From positions 82,127-146,126 of the forward strand of contig DXHU01000006.1 in the NCBI GenBank assembly GCA_019113245.1: a stretch of 64,000 bases of DNA, read 5' to 3'. The translations under genes and the position numbers were made by a program. The notes under the pieces were generated by a model. It saw only the letters and a list, made by a program, of their open reading frames with translations, did no database searches and was not told where the DNA came from. The stretch is from Candidatus Ornithospirochaeta avicola. GTDB taxonomy: Bacteria; Spirochaetota; Spirochaetia; Sphaerochaetales; Sphaerochaetaceae. This document shows, in pieces, positions 1-8,273 of this stretch. Every line of letters begins with the position of its first letter. Position 1 is the first letter of the stretch.

Positions 1-1080
1 TGGCACCATTCCGAAAAGTCCGCTGAACGGAAGACAGAGCAGGAAGAGTATGGCTGTTGTCAGGGAAGTAAGACCAGTTCTTCCTCCAGCTGCGATTCCG
101 GATGCGCTTTCAACATATGTCGTTGCGTTGCTTGTTCCAAAGAGTGCGCCAAGGCTTGTTGCAAAGCTGTCTGCCACCAGTGCCTTGTCAAGCTTTGTCT
201 TGATGCCTGAGGAACTTACTTCATTAAGATCTTCCTCTTCAAAGATATGACTCTTCTTGCTTGTTCCGATGAATGTTCCGACTGAGTCGAATGTATCAGA
301 GAGGGACATGCTGAAGATTGATACGATTACAAACGGGATGGTTTTCGGATTTGAGAAGAGATTTCCAAAACCGTCTGCGCCAAAGAAGGCAAAAGATACT
401 TCCTTAAAGCCTTCCCATGTGTGTGCTCCGCTGAATATGGATGTAGGTATCTGTGTGACTTTAAGAGGAATGCCGATTATTGTTGTGGCAATGATGCCTA
501 TCAGAATTGCTCCCTTCACATTCATTATCATCAATACGACCATGATAATGATTCCGATAACTGTAAGAAGTACGGACGGTACATTGAATGTTGCCATTGC
601 AGGAGTTCCGCTTGCGAATGTGACTATTCCTGAATTGATGAGTCCAAGATATGCAATGAACAGTCCGATACCGCATCCGATTGCATTTTTCAGACTGTCA
701 GGAATGCTTCTTACAATTGCCTTCCTCAGTTTTGTGACAGTGATTATGATGTTGATGATACCGCAGATGAATACCATTGCAAGCGCCTCGCGCCATGTGA
801 ATCCGCCGGTAAGACATACTGTGTATGTAAAGAGGGCGTTTAACCCCATTCCCGGCGCAACTGCGTAGGGTACATTTGCAAAAAGTGCCATGATGAGTGT
901 GCCTACCAGCGCGGAAAGACAGGTGGCGCAGAACACTCCCTCCCAGCTCATGCCAGTTTCATTTAGCATGTCAGGGTTTACGAAGATAATGTAGGCCATA
1001 GTGAAGAACGTGGTGAACCCTGCAACGATTTCACGTTTCACATTCGTGCCATTCTCCTTTAGATGAAAGAATTTATCCAT
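1..1080 (-). CDS. NCS2-family purine permease (AzgA/PbuG type), partial
   Basis: This gene runs off the left edge; 360 codons from the ATG at 1078-1080 are visible. It reads as a guanine/hypoxanthine-type permease of the NCS2 family, an inner-membrane purine:cation symporter. The N-terminus MDKFFHLKENGTNVKRE is followed by a run of hydrophobic helices, and the family stretch ESASGIAAGGRTGLTS lies near the visible end, about residue 335. An AGAGAGG ribosome binding site lies five bases before the ATG. The AzgA branch is inferred from overall motif resemblance; the exact purine cannot be read from the sequence. Plus-strand reading frames over this stretch are shadows of this gene. Confidence 0.9.
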   Translation of the reverse strand, partial: MDKFFHLKENGTNVKREIVAGFTTFFTMAYIIFVNPDMLNETGMSWEGVFCATCLSALVGTLIMALFANVPYAVAPGMGLNALFTYTVCLTGGFTWREALAMVFICGIINIIITVTKLRKAIVRSIPDSLKNAIGCGIGLFIAYLGLINSGIVTFASGTPAMATFNVPSVLLTVIGIIIMVVLMIMNVKGAILIGIIATTIIGIPLKVTQIPTSIFSGAHTWEGFKEVSFAFFGADGFGNLFSNPKTIPFVIVSIFSMSLSDTFDSVGTFIGTSKKSHIFEEEDLNEVSSSGIKTKLDKALVADSFATSLGALFGTSNATTYVESASGIAAGGRTGLTSLTTAILFLLCLPFSGLFGMVP

Positions 1081-1143
1081 AAACGCCTCTCTTTTCCATC
1101 AAGTGAAGGAAATTAGTTTATAAAAGGTCAACGACCCTCTTAT

Positions 1144-1171
1144 ATTCTATCATTAAATGTTGAAAATACAA
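1144..1171 (-). promoter_or_regulatory. promoter of the purine permease gene
   Basis: On the minus strand TTGTAT (1166-1171) and TAGAAT (1144-1149) are separated by 16 bases. They lie about 64 bases upstream of the permease ATG, leaving room for a normal leader with a Shine-Dalgarno. No purine riboswitch fits in this short leader. Confidence 0.5.
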
Positions 1172-1236
1172 GATTTTAATTTTTCTCTTCTTTCTTTGTC
1201 TTGTTCAACATGAGCTTTGAGGGTTTAAATATTCTT

Positions 1237-1722
1237 ATGAGAAGAGCAAAGCAGGCCATATGTGAGAAAGACTGTCTCAGCATCCTTGATAGGGCATCAA
1301 GCGGAACACTTTCGCTTGTTGACGGCGCTGAGCCATATGCTGTTCCACTTAATTTTGTCAGGTGCGGGAAACACATTATCTTCCATTCGGCAAAAGAGGG
1401 AAGGAAGATTGAGGCAGTAAGGAAAAACCCTTATGCCTGCTTTTCTGTAATTGATTCCGATCTGGTCCGGCCCGAAAAATTCGCAACCGACTTCAGGAGT
1501 GTTATTGTCGAGGGAAAAATCGATTTTGTATCCTCTGCTGATGAGAAGAAAATGTATTTGAGAGAGCTATGCAAAAAGTATTCCCCGTGCGTTTCTTCCT
1601 TGGCAGTTGAAAAGGAAATAGAGCTTTCCATTTCTTCTGTGCTCATTTTAAGACTTTCAATTGAAAGTATCAGCGGAAAGGTGGGAATATATATCATGGA
1701 GAAAGAAAATGGAACTGGATAA
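1237..1722 (+). CDS. pyridoxamine 5'-phosphate oxidase-related FMN-binding protein (Nim-like)
   Basis: The product is a small split-barrel flavoprotein of the pyridoxamine-phosphate-oxidase-like superfamily, resembling the nitroimidazole-resistance (NimA) group. The family pattern is visible: MRRAKQAI at the start, GEPYAVPLNF-like core (here AEPYAVPLNFVR), then FHSAKEGRKIEAVRKNP, where FMN is normally bound. Members bind FMN and reduce small substrates; the true substrate here is unknown. The start at 1237 is chosen because family members begin with MRR; an ATG at 1210 and a TTG at 1201 are also in frame. The 3' end overlaps the next gene by 14 bases, so the two are probably co-transcribed. 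Confidence 0.8.
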   Translation: MRRAKQAICEKDCLSILDRASSGTLSLVDGAEPYAVPLNFVRCGKHIIFHSAKEGRKIEAVRKNPYACFSVIDSDLVRPEKFATDFRSVIVEGKIDFVSSADEKKMYLRELCKKYSPCVSSLAVEKEIELSISSVLILRLSIESISGKVGIYIMEKENGTG

Positions 1723-2095
1723 GGATTTTGTTCGCCTGATTGATGCTGCTTCTAACATTCTGAACCCAAGAGAGCTCAGCGAATGCTCAAGCTGCGGCTA
1801 TGTCTCATCTGCAATTATGATGGAAAGCGGGAATATATATGTAGGAATCAACATAGACACGCCGTGTTCGATGGGGCACTGCGCAGAAGTGAGCGCAATC
1901 AGCAGTGCTCTCACGCATTCTGAGTCAAGAATAATCAAGATGGTGACGCTCTCTCATATGGGAAGGATAATGCCTCCTTGCGGCAGGTGCAGGGAATTTA
2001 TTTATCAGGTGGACAAGAGGAATTTGAAGACCCAGGTGCTCCTTGAAAACGGACCTGTGGAGCTTGAAAAACTTCTTCCAGAGCTCTGGAACTGA
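1709..2095 (+). CDS. cdd: cytidine deaminase-like protein
   Basis: The 128-residue product is of normal length for a tetrameric cytidine deaminase, which converts (deoxy)cytidine to (deoxy)uridine in pyrimidine salvage. The zinc site is complete: HCAE (about residues 54-57) supplies one ligand and the catalytic Glu, and PPCGRCREF (about 90-98) supplies two cysteines. GGAG lies seven bases before the ATG, which sits inside the end of the preceding flavoprotein gene. A related blasticidin-deaminase-type specificity cannot be excluded, because that branch shares the same motifs. Confidence 0.85.
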   Translation: MELDKDFVRLIDAASNILNPRELSECSSCGYVSSAIMMESGNIYVGINIDTPCSMGHCAEVSAISSALTHSESRIIKMVTLSHMGRIMPPCGRCREFIYQVDKRNLKTQVLLENGPVELEKLLPELWN

Positions 2096-2097
2096 TA

Positions 2098-2126
2098 TTG
2101 CCCACATCCTTTCTTTTTTCGATAAT
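2098..2126 (+). promoter_or_regulatory. promoter with -10 box six bases from the ATG
   Basis: TTGCCC (2098-2103) and GATAAT (2121-2126) are 17 bases apart, and the ATG at 2133 follows after only six bases. No Shine-Dalgarno is present, so the transcript should start at or next to the start codon (leaderless). The -35 box lies just after the stop codon of the deaminase gene. Confidence 0.6.
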
Positions 2127-2132
2127 TCAGAT

Positions 2133-3284
2133 ATGAAAAAAATATTTGTCTTGCTTTTTGCCCTTATGCTGTGCGTTTTTCCGTCATTTGCAGGAAATTT
2201 CAAGTTTGTTTTTGCTGATTTGAACCAGCATCCGGAAATCCTTGCAGGATTCCTGCCCACATACATAATGCTTGGCGCAGGTTATGAAGATGAGTTTTTA
2301 GAAGGAAACACAACCGAAATCGATCTTCTTGTCGGAGGAGGATATGTCCAGAGAAAGGTTTTCCAGAATCCAGAAACTGGAAAGGTTCCTGAAAACGAGG
2401 ATGAGATAAAAAATTGGAGAGAAAACGGAAAATTTCTTACATACGATGTCATACAGACAGATTATCAGATAAGAACCTATCAGGGCTTTCTTGATGATCT
2501 TCTGACTCTGCGCTTTGACATAGCAATGAAATATGAGATAAACAGGGACAGCTACAAGAGCGACAAGAACAGCTCTCTTTCTTCTTTCCTTGGCCGTGAT
2601 TACAGCGGAAAGATTTATCCGGACCTTGCGGGGGATGCTCATGCATTCACTACAGCCTTCAATTTGAGGCTTACGCTGAACATGATGGAGGATACTCTTT
2701 TTGAGAATGATGGCCTGGAAGTCTATGCAGAAGCAAAATGGGCTCCATATTTCCTTAACCATGGCATCACTGATGGCTTTGCTGACTATTATTCACTCAC
2801 ATTGAATGCTGTTTTTGCAAAGACTTTATGGTCAGTAGAGACAGATGTGAACAAGTGGGTCTCCTTTGTCTTAATTGACAGGGTCAACGTCAACTGGACA
2901 AGCGGAAAGCATGTGCCAATTTCTGCTCAGGGCCCAGTATCTCTTGGACGCAAGGTCAGAGGATACAGCACATATTCATATAACAGTGAATTCACTCTTG
3001 TCAACAATCTTGATTTGCGTATCGCAGGTCCTGCCCTTGGAATTGCATCAATAATGCCGAGAATAAACATATTCCTTGATCTTGGATATGGATCTGGAGA
3101 CTATTTCAATACAGATATTCCTGCTTCAAATTTCCTTGGCTCTGTGGGAGCTCAGTTTACTGTCTCATTCTTTGACATGATTGATCTTGGGTATCAGATA
3201 GCATACATATTCACAGGTGAGAAATATACGGACATGGAGCTGGATAACTTCACGACAACTTTCACGTTCTTCCTTGATTTCTGA
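2133..3284 (+). CDS. secreted outer-membrane beta-barrel-like protein
   Basis: I do not recognise a named family. The 383-residue product begins with a clear Sec signal peptide (MKKIFVLLFALMLCVFPSFA, cleaved about residue 20). The remainder alternates hydrophobic and polar residues with many aromatic residues, and ends in an aromatic-rich strand finishing FTFFLDF, as outer-membrane barrels do. It is therefore probably an outer-membrane or periplasm-facing barrel. Longer upstream starts were rejected because they would bury the signal peptide and because a promoter ends six bases before this ATG. It is convergent with the next gene, the stop codons abutting as TGATCA. Confidence 0.65.
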   Translation: MKKIFVLLFALMLCVFPSFAGNFKFVFADLNQHPEILAGFLPTYIMLGAGYEDEFLEGNTTEIDLLVGGGYVQRKVFQNPETGKVPENEDEIKNWRENGKFLTYDVIQTDYQIRTYQGFLDDLLTLRFDIAMKYEINRDSYKSDKNSSLSSFLGRDYSGKIYPDLAGDAHAFTTAFNLRLTLNMMEDTLFENDGLEVYAEAKWAPYFLNHGITDGFADYYSLTLNAVFAKTLWSVETDVNKWVSFVLIDRVNVNWTSGKHVPISAQGPVSLGRKVRGYSTYSYNSEFTLVNNLDLRIAGPALGIASIMPRINIFLDLGYGSGDYFNTDIPASNFLGSVGAQFTVSFFDMIDLGYQIAYIFTGEKYTDMELDNFTTTFTFFLDF

Positions 3285-3848
3285 TCAGGAATAAGGGTTT
3301 TCATCCATGCTTGTGTAAGTGTGGGTGAAGCCCATATTTTCAAGCTTCTGCTGCTGCTCTGAAAGCATGTAAAGCGGTATGTAGCGCACATAGATGTCAA
3401 TAAGGCCGTCTCTGAGCACTGCTGATGCCTTCATGTCGTTTTCTTCAAGGAGAGCTGACAGGAGGGAAGCTTCTTCATTTGTTGCAACACTCTTGATGAA
3501 TATCTTGTACCATCCGCTCTCTTCATCCTTTTCATCGCTTTCGATTGCAACCGATATGCTGACATCCGCATAGCCGTCCAGGCCGATTTCTGATGCAGCT
3601 CTCTGGTTGAGCAATACCGCCACTCCGTCCATCATCTCTGCAGAGCCGGAAACTAGAGCAAGGACGCTTTTGCCGTTCTCGTTATTCCTGATTTCAAGCA
3701 CAGTTCCTCTCTTGTAATCATTTGAGAGGCATGAAAAGACTTCCTGCAGGTTTTCTTCAGCTCTTTCTTCAAGATATATTGAGGCTCCTGTTGCACCTAG
3801 AGAGAACATGCACATAATGATTAATGCGGCTATGATGGCTTTCTTCAT
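3285..3848 (-). CDS. RlpA-like/SPOR-like exported protein
   Basis: The 187-residue product has an N-terminal signal or anchor helix (about residues 1-22). The middle (about 45-95) resembles the C-terminal half of the RlpA double-psi barrel: a 'V.RN.ENGKSVLALV' strand and then QRAASEIGL, matching the family's 'aA..LGm'. The end (about 110-185) resembles a SPOR repeat (WYKIFIKS...A..L...L...V.VRYIPLY...L..MGF), a fold that binds denuded septal peptidoglycan. The Asp-containing VNDRGP loop expected of RlpA is replaced by VSGSAEMM, so lytic transglycosylase activity is unlikely. The start is the ATG seven bases after a TATAAT box. Family assignment rests on pattern recognition only. Confidence 0.5.
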   Translation of the reverse strand: MKKAIIAALIIMCMFSLGATGASIYLEERAEENLQEVFSCLSNDYKRGTVLEIRNNENGKSVLALVSGSAEMMDGVAVLLNQRAASEIGLDGYADVSISVAIESDEKDEESGWYKIFIKSVATNEEASLLSALLEENDMKASAVLRDGLIDIYVRYIPLYMLSEQQQKLENMGFTHTYTSMDENPYS

Positions 3849-3855
3849 AGAGCAA

Positions 3856-3884
3856 ATTATATTCTGCCTCATCCCTTTCAGCAA
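3856..3884 (-). promoter_or_regulatory. promoter with -10 box seven bases from the ATG
   Basis: On the minus strand TTGCTG (3879-3884) and a consensus TATAAT (3856-3861) are 17 bases apart; the ATG at 3846-3848 follows seven bases later. There is no Shine-Dalgarno, which predicts a leaderless mRNA. Confidence 0.65.
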
Positions 3885-3963
3885 TGCCTCACCTTGCTGT
3901 CTTATTCTTTTTATGATAAGTTAATCTTTGCAGTTAATCCCATACAATATTAGGAAAAGAATT

Positions 3964-5550
3964 ATGAGCGATGAAAAGAAAGAGCTTTTCCACTGGGCGG
4001 ACCAGATTGCGGAAAAGATTATTAGGGAAAAAGGTGATAAGGAAATCTATACATGTGCAAGCGGAATAACTCCATCTGGCACTGTACATATCGGAAATTT
4101 CAGGGAGATAATCACAGTTGATCTTGTTGTCAGGGCACTGAGAGCCAGAGGCAAGAAAGTCAGGTTCATCTACTCCTGGGATGATTATGACGTGTTCAGA
4201 AAGGTTCCGAAGAACATGAAGGATCCAGAGAGGCTTGAGACATATTTAAGGCAGCCGATAACACTTGTTCCTGATACTAACGGAGAAGAGGAAAGCTATG
4301 CCAGAGCAAACGAGGTGAGGGTCGAGAAGGCTCTTCCTGCTGTAGGCATCAATCCTGAGTATCTCTATCAGGCAGAGCGCTACAGAAAAAATGTTTATGC
4401 CGAGGGCATAAAGACAGCGCTGGACCACAGGGATGAAATCAGGGCAATCCTTGACGAATACAGAACAACCCCTCTTGAGGAGGACTGGTTCCCTGTTTCT
4501 GTTTTCTCCAGCTTCACAAACCGCGATAATACCAAGGTCCTTTCTTATGACGGTGAGTATTCAATCACATACAGGGATACAGATCTTGACAAGGAAGAGA
4601 CAATAGATTTCAGAAACACTCCGAATACAAAGCTCCCATGGCGCATCGACTGGCCGATGAGATGGGCATATGAGGGTGTTGACTTCGAGCCGGGCGGAAA
4701 GGATCATCTGACAGAAGGCGGTTCTTATGATACTTCAAAGAAAGTTGTCAGGATTTTCGGTGCCGAGGCCCCTGTTTCCCTTCGTTATGATTTTATAAAG
4801 ATAAAAGGCAAGGGCGGCAAGATGAGCTCATCAAGCGGAGAGGTTGTCGATCTTTTTGACGTGCTTGAAATCTACACTCCTGAGATTGTCAGATATCTTT
4901 TTGCAGGTACAAGGCCGAATGCTGAGTTTGCAATATCCTATGATCTCGATGTTCTCAAAATATATGAAGATTATGATACTACTGAAAGAATATATTTCGG
5001 CCTTGTGGATGTGAAGGAGCAGAGGAGAGAGAAGGAGAAGAGAATCTATGAACTTTCCCAGGTTTCAGATTCTGTTCCTTCTTGCGAAGGTTACCAGGTC
5101 CCGTTCCGTCACCTTTGCAATCTTCTTCAGCTTCATGACTTTGATATAGCCAAGGTCATGGAAAGCCTTGATGATGTTAAGAGCGAGCAGGTCGAGAGGC
5201 TTGAGGCTAGACTTGTCTGCGCATCTAACTGGATCAGAAAGTATGCGCCTGAAGAATTCAGATGGTCGCTGCTCTCTGAAAGAAACGAGAGTCTTGAACT
5301 TTCTGAAAATGAGAAAAAGGCGCTTTTTGAACTTCTTCAGTATACAAAGGAATATCTTGATTCTTCAGATGAAAAGGAATTCAGCCAGTATATATATAAG
5401 GCTGCCGGTGATAACGGCCTTGAGAATCCTGCATTCTTCAAGCTCGTGTATCTTGCACTAATTGGCAAGGAAAGAGGTCCTAAGCTTGCAGGCTTCATGA
5501 AGACTTGCGGCAGGGAAAGGATAGAGAGAATACTCTCTTATTATGCATGA
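3964..5550 (+). CDS. lysS: class I lysyl-tRNA synthetase
   Basis: The 529-residue enzyme charges tRNA-Lys with lysine. It is the class I type, found in most archaea, spirochaetes and some alphaproteobacteria rather than the common class II type. The HIGH-like motif is in TPSGTVHIGNF (about residue 36) and the KMSKS-like motif is GGKMSSSSGE (about 285), as usual for this family. The start at 3964 follows AGGA eight bases upstream; a TACAAT box at 3943-3948 may be its -10, giving a very short leader. A strong terminator follows directly. Confidence 0.95.
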   Translation: MSDEKKELFHWADQIAEKIIREKGDKEIYTCASGITPSGTVHIGNFREIITVDLVVRALRARGKKVRFIYSWDDYDVFRKVPKNMKDPERLETYLRQPITLVPDTNGEEESYARANEVRVEKALPAVGINPEYLYQAERYRKNVYAEGIKTALDHRDEIRAILDEYRTTPLEEDWFPVSVFSSFTNRDNTKVLSYDGEYSITYRDTDLDKEETIDFRNTPNTKLPWRIDWPMRWAYEGVDFEPGGKDHLTEGGSYDTSKKVVRIFGAEAPVSLRYDFIKIKGKGGKMSSSSGEVVDLFDVLEIYTPEIVRYLFAGTRPNAEFAISYDLDVLKIYEDYDTTERIYFGLVDVKEQRREKEKRIYELSQVSDSVPSCEGYQVPFRHLCNLLQLHDFDIAKVMESLDDVKSEQVERLEARLVCASNWIRKYAPEEFRWSLLSERNESLELSENEKKALFELLQYTKEYLDSSDEKEFSQYIYKAAGDNGLENPAFFKLVYLALIGKERGPKLAGFMKTCGRERIERILSYYA

Positions 5551-5559
5551 TTGCTGATT

Positions 5560-5583
5560 CCGCCAGGCTGCTGGCGGTTTTTT
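5560..5583 (+). terminator. intrinsic terminator after lysS
   Basis: CCGCCAG (5560-5566) and CTGGCGG (5571-5577) form a seven-base-pair stem with a four-base loop, followed by six T. It ends two bases before the Shine-Dalgarno of the next gene. Confidence 0.85.
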
Positions 5584-5595
5584 CAGGAGGAAGAC

Positions 5596-6144
5596 ATGAA
5601 AGTAGTCCTTTTTAACGGTTCCCCGAAGGCAAACGGATGCACGCACCGCGCGCTTCTTGAGATGGTAAAGGTATTTGATGAGCTTGGTGTCGAATCTCAG
5701 ATAATCCAGGCGTCTTTTGATAAAAAAGATATTCTTGATGCTGTTGAGAAAGTGAAGCAAGCAGATGCCATTGTGCTTTCTTCCCCTGTTTACTATGCAT
5801 CAGCAACAGGTCTTGCATGCTATTTCTATGATGAGATTTTCAACCGCTATACACCCCGTCTCAAAGTAGGTGCTGCAGTAGTCTCATCAAGAAGAGCTGG
5901 AAGCACAAGCGCGTTTGAGCGTCTGAATATGTACTTCACGATTTCTGAGATGATCGTCGCATCATCTTTTTACTGGAATGAGGTGCATGGATCAGCACCG
6001 GCTGAAGTCGAGCGTGATGAGGAAGGACTGCAGAGCCTGAGAACCCTTGCACGCAACATGGTATATATTTCTGAGAGCATAAAGAAGGCTTGCCTCGCCC
6101 TTCCTGAGAGAGAAAAGAGGGTGAAAACAAATTTTATAAGATGA
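5596..6144 (+). CDS. NADPH-dependent FMN reductase / flavodoxin-fold protein
   Basis: The 182-residue product starts MKVVLFNGSPKANGCTHRAL, the phosphate-binding loop of the NADPH-dependent FMN reductase and iron-sulphur-flavoprotein superfamily. VLSSPVYYASATG (about residues 70-82) is the second flavin-contacting loop. It is a cytosolic flavin oxidoreductase of unknown substrate; the CX2CX2C cluster of the true iron-sulphur flavoproteins is absent. AGGAGG lies five bases before the ATG. The terminator of lysS stands immediately upstream, so expression depends on read-through or on a promoter within lysS. The end overlaps the next gene by four bases (ATGA). Confidence 0.8.
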   Translation: MKVVLFNGSPKANGCTHRALLEMVKVFDELGVESQIIQASFDKKDILDAVEKVKQADAIVLSSPVYYASATGLACYFYDEIFNRYTPRLKVGAAVVSSRRAGSTSAFERLNMYFTISEMIVASSFYWNEVHGSAPAEVERDEEGLQSLRTLARNMVYISESIKKACLALPEREKRVKTNFIR

Positions 6145-6671
6145 TGGATTTCTCACTTGAACGGCAGAGGATGAAGAGAAAAAGAGAGATTTTCTTTAAT
6201 AAGACAAGCAGTTCTCTTCTTCCTCTTATTGAAAAAATAGATTCCTCTGAGCGCAGTATTGTCACCTGTTTTGCACTTAATGAGTGCAAAAGGATATCAG
6301 AATATTTAGTAAGGCTTTATAATTTTTCCCTCTTGAGTGAAGCTGATGCTGCGGTGAATGAATGGGCTGAGGGAAAGAGAAAAATCTATGATGCAAAGCC
6401 TTATATTCTGGCTCTTCACCGGGTTGCTAATATTATTGAAGACAAGAGTGATGCTTATCTTTTCCATGCGCTTGCCCAAGGCTATTCGACAGTCCATACG
6501 CCGCGTCATGCAATCGGCATTGCATTTTATGAGCTTACTGCAATGATGAAGAAAGGTGCCTCTGATGATGAGCTTGAAAAAAAGATAGACTCATACTTCA
6601 TCTCTCTTTCTGAAGCAGAGAGAAAAGCAGGAGAGCACACCTGGGCAAAGTTCATCAGGAATTCTTTTTGA
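6141..6671 (+). CDS. hypothetical protein, weakly Imm5-like
   Basis: The 176-residue cytosolic helical protein has no signal peptide. The region around residues 90-135 (ALHRVANIIEDKSDAYLFHA, then STVHTPRHAIGIAFYE) recalls the 'putative immunity protein' (Imm5-like) family, in which an H.P.HA.G..YE pattern recurs, but I am not certain. It is translationally coupled to the flavin reductase gene by an ATGA overlap (start 6141 or 6144) and converges on era with 17 bases of overlap. No toxin gene is visible beside it, so an immunity role is not supported by context. Confidence 0.55.
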   Translation: MMDFSLERQRMKRKREIFFNKTSSSLLPLIEKIDSSERSIVTCFALNECKRISEYLVRLYNFSLLSEADAAVNEWAEGKRKIYDAKPYILALHRVANIIEDKSDAYLFHALAQGYSTVHTPRHAIGIAFYELTAMMKKGASDDELEKKIDSYFISLSEAERKAGEHTWAKFIRNSF

Positions 6672-7542
6672 AGATCCTGTCCAGAACTGCTTGGTTGTTT
6701 CTCCATTTGCTCTGGCTTTTTACTCTGAGATCAAGCTGGAGCTTTGAATCTGGAAATATTCTCTTTATTTCCTTAAACGATTCTTTTCTTATTTTCTTTA
6801 TGTTTTCTCCGCCTTTTCCGACAACAATGCCTTTCTGACCCTCACGCTCAGTGTTTATGACCGCACGGATCCAAACAGAGCCTTCTTCTTCTGAGTATTC
6901 TATGTCCTCGATTTCAACGAAGATAACATGGGGCATCTCGTCTTTTAAGAGGTTTATTGTCTTTTCTCTTATGATCTCACTGATCCTGAACTCGAGATTC
7001 TGGTCTGTGTACTGGCTTTCGTCATACATCAGTTCTCCCTCAGGTCCCAGCGAGAAAATCTTTATAAGAAGATCATCGATTCCCTCGTCATTCTTTGCAG
7101 ATATGAAGCAAGGCTCCAGGCTGAGAGTCTTCCTGATAAAAAATTCAGCGTCCTTTATCTCATCCTCTGAAAGTATGTCTTTCTTGTTCACTGCGGCAAC
7201 AACGGGAACCTTTGCCTTTTTGACAAGTTCTGCAAGTGTCTCCTCTTCTTTTTTTGCGCTTCTTTTTCCGTCCAGAAGATATAACAGCACGTCACACTCA
7301 GAGAGACTTTCAATTGTGATTTCCCTCATCCTCTTGTTCACTTCTTTGTCCGATAAATGAAAGCCAGGTGTATCGACAAATACAATCTGTCCTCTGCTGT
7401 CCGTGTATATTCCTTTTATCTTATTGCGCGTTGTCTGAGGAGTCGGGCTGGTTATCGACACCTTCATCTCACATATTGTGTTTATAAGTGTGCTTTTACC
7501 GCTGCTCGGGCGGCCTACGATTGAAACGCTTATACTTTTCAT
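6655..7542 (-). CDS. era: GTPase Era
   Basis: The 295-residue Ras-like GTPase binds 16S rRNA near its 3' end and acts in 30S subunit maturation. Walker A is GRPSSGKSTL (about residues 9-18), G2/G3 include TTRNKIKGI and DTPGFHLSD, and G4 is NKKD (about 119). The C-terminal KH domain carries VVGKGGENIKKIRKES (about 241-256). Length is normal. The start codon lies six bases after a TAGAGT box with no Shine-Dalgarno. The 3' end overlaps the convergent upstream gene by 17 bases. Confidence 0.95.
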   Translation of the reverse strand: MKSISVSIVGRPSSGKSTLINTICEMKVSITSPTPQTTRNKIKGIYTDSRGQIVFVDTPGFHLSDKEVNKRMREITIESLSECDVLLYLLDGKRSAKKEEETLAELVKKAKVPVVAAVNKKDILSEDEIKDAEFFIRKTLSLEPCFISAKNDEGIDDLLIKIFSLGPEGELMYDESQYTDQNLEFRISEIIREKTINLLKDEMPHVIFVEIEDIEYSEEEGSVWIRAVINTEREGQKGIVVGKGGENIKKIRKESFKEIKRIFPDSKLQLDLRVKSQSKWRNNQAVLDRIFKKNS

Positions 7543-7548
7543 ATTGAT

Positions 7549-7577
7549 ACTCTAATTGGATATGCTTTTTTCTTCAA
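7549..7577 (-). promoter_or_regulatory. era promoter with -10 box six bases from the ATG
   Basis: On the minus strand TTGAAG (7572-7577) and TAGAGT (7549-7554) are 17 bases apart, followed after six bases by the era ATG. A leaderless transcript is predicted. Confidence 0.6.
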
Positions 7578-7626
7578 TCAGGGATTAGTCTTTCCTATTT
7601 CACATTATTATGTTACTTTCAGTTAC

Positions 7627-8187
7627 ATGGAAAACAAAGAAGAGAAGAAAAACCAGAATGAGGACAGGCTCCTTGAGACACGAAGCATTCTCATTTCTGG
7701 AGAAATAGATAAAGACCAGGCAGACAGGTTCATTAAAAACATCCTGATTCTTGATAGCATCTCGGATGCTCCGATTTATGTCTACATAAACAGCCCCGGA
7801 GGCGATGTATACTCAGGCTTTGCCATCTATGACATAATCAGATACGTCAAGAGTCCTGTGTTTGTTGTCGGAAGCGGACTTGTTGCAAGTGCCGCAGCCC
7901 TTATTTATCTTTCTGTCGATAAGGCACACCGCCTTTCACTTCCGCACAGCGCATACCTGATTCATCAGCCGCTTTCGCAGATGAAGGGAGTTGCAGTTGA
8001 CATCGCAATACAGGCAGAAAAGATTGAAAAGCTGCGCAATGCACTTGATTCTCTGATTGCAGAAGCAACAGGAAAGGCATTGGAAGAGGTTTCAAAGAAC
8101 ACTGAACGTGATTACTGGCTTACAAGCAAGGAGGCTCTGGACTACGGAATTGTAGGCCGAATAGTTACAAACAGAAGCGAAATCTGA
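7627..8187 (+). CDS. clpP: ATP-dependent Clp protease proteolytic subunit
   Basis: The 186-residue serine peptidase subunit normally assembles as a tetradecamer fed by ClpA/ClpX/ClpC unfoldases. The catalytic Ser is in VASAAAL (Ser88), the His in YLIHQPL (His113) and the Asp in TERDYW (about Asp162). YINSPGGDVYSG is the family signature. The length is slightly shorter than E. coli ClpP, and the propeptide region is short and charged. Transcription diverges from era. No clear Shine-Dalgarno precedes the ATG. A terminator follows. Confidence 0.93.
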   Translation: MENKEEKKNQNEDRLLETRSILISGEIDKDQADRFIKNILILDSISDAPIYVYINSPGGDVYSGFAIYDIIRYVKSPVFVVGSGLVASAAALIYLSVDKAHRLSLPHSAYLIHQPLSQMKGVAVDIAIQAEKIEKLRNALDSLIAEATGKALEEVSKNTERDYWLTSKEALDYGIVGRIVTNRSEI

Positions 8188-8210
8188 TGTCAGAGCAAAG
8201 TTTCTTTCAC

Positions 8211-8240
8211 AGCTGATGCAATTGGACATCAGCTTTTTTT
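8211..8240 (+). terminator. intrinsic terminator after clpP
   Basis: AGCTGATG (8211-8218) pairs with CATCAGCT (8227-8234) over an eight-base loop and is followed by a T run to 8240. Confidence 0.85.
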
Positions 8241-8273
8241 GTCTGAAATGAGGACCTATTTTTCTTTTCTTTT

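Noticed and set aside
50..868. Plus-strand reading frames of 66 and 203 codons
   Set aside because: They are antisense to the NCS2 permease, whose minus-strand translation shows clear family motifs over the full stretch.
1081..1200. Possible purine riboswitch before the permease gene
   Set aside because: The leader after the predicted promoter is only about 60 bases and shows none of the conserved purine-aptamer loop sequences.
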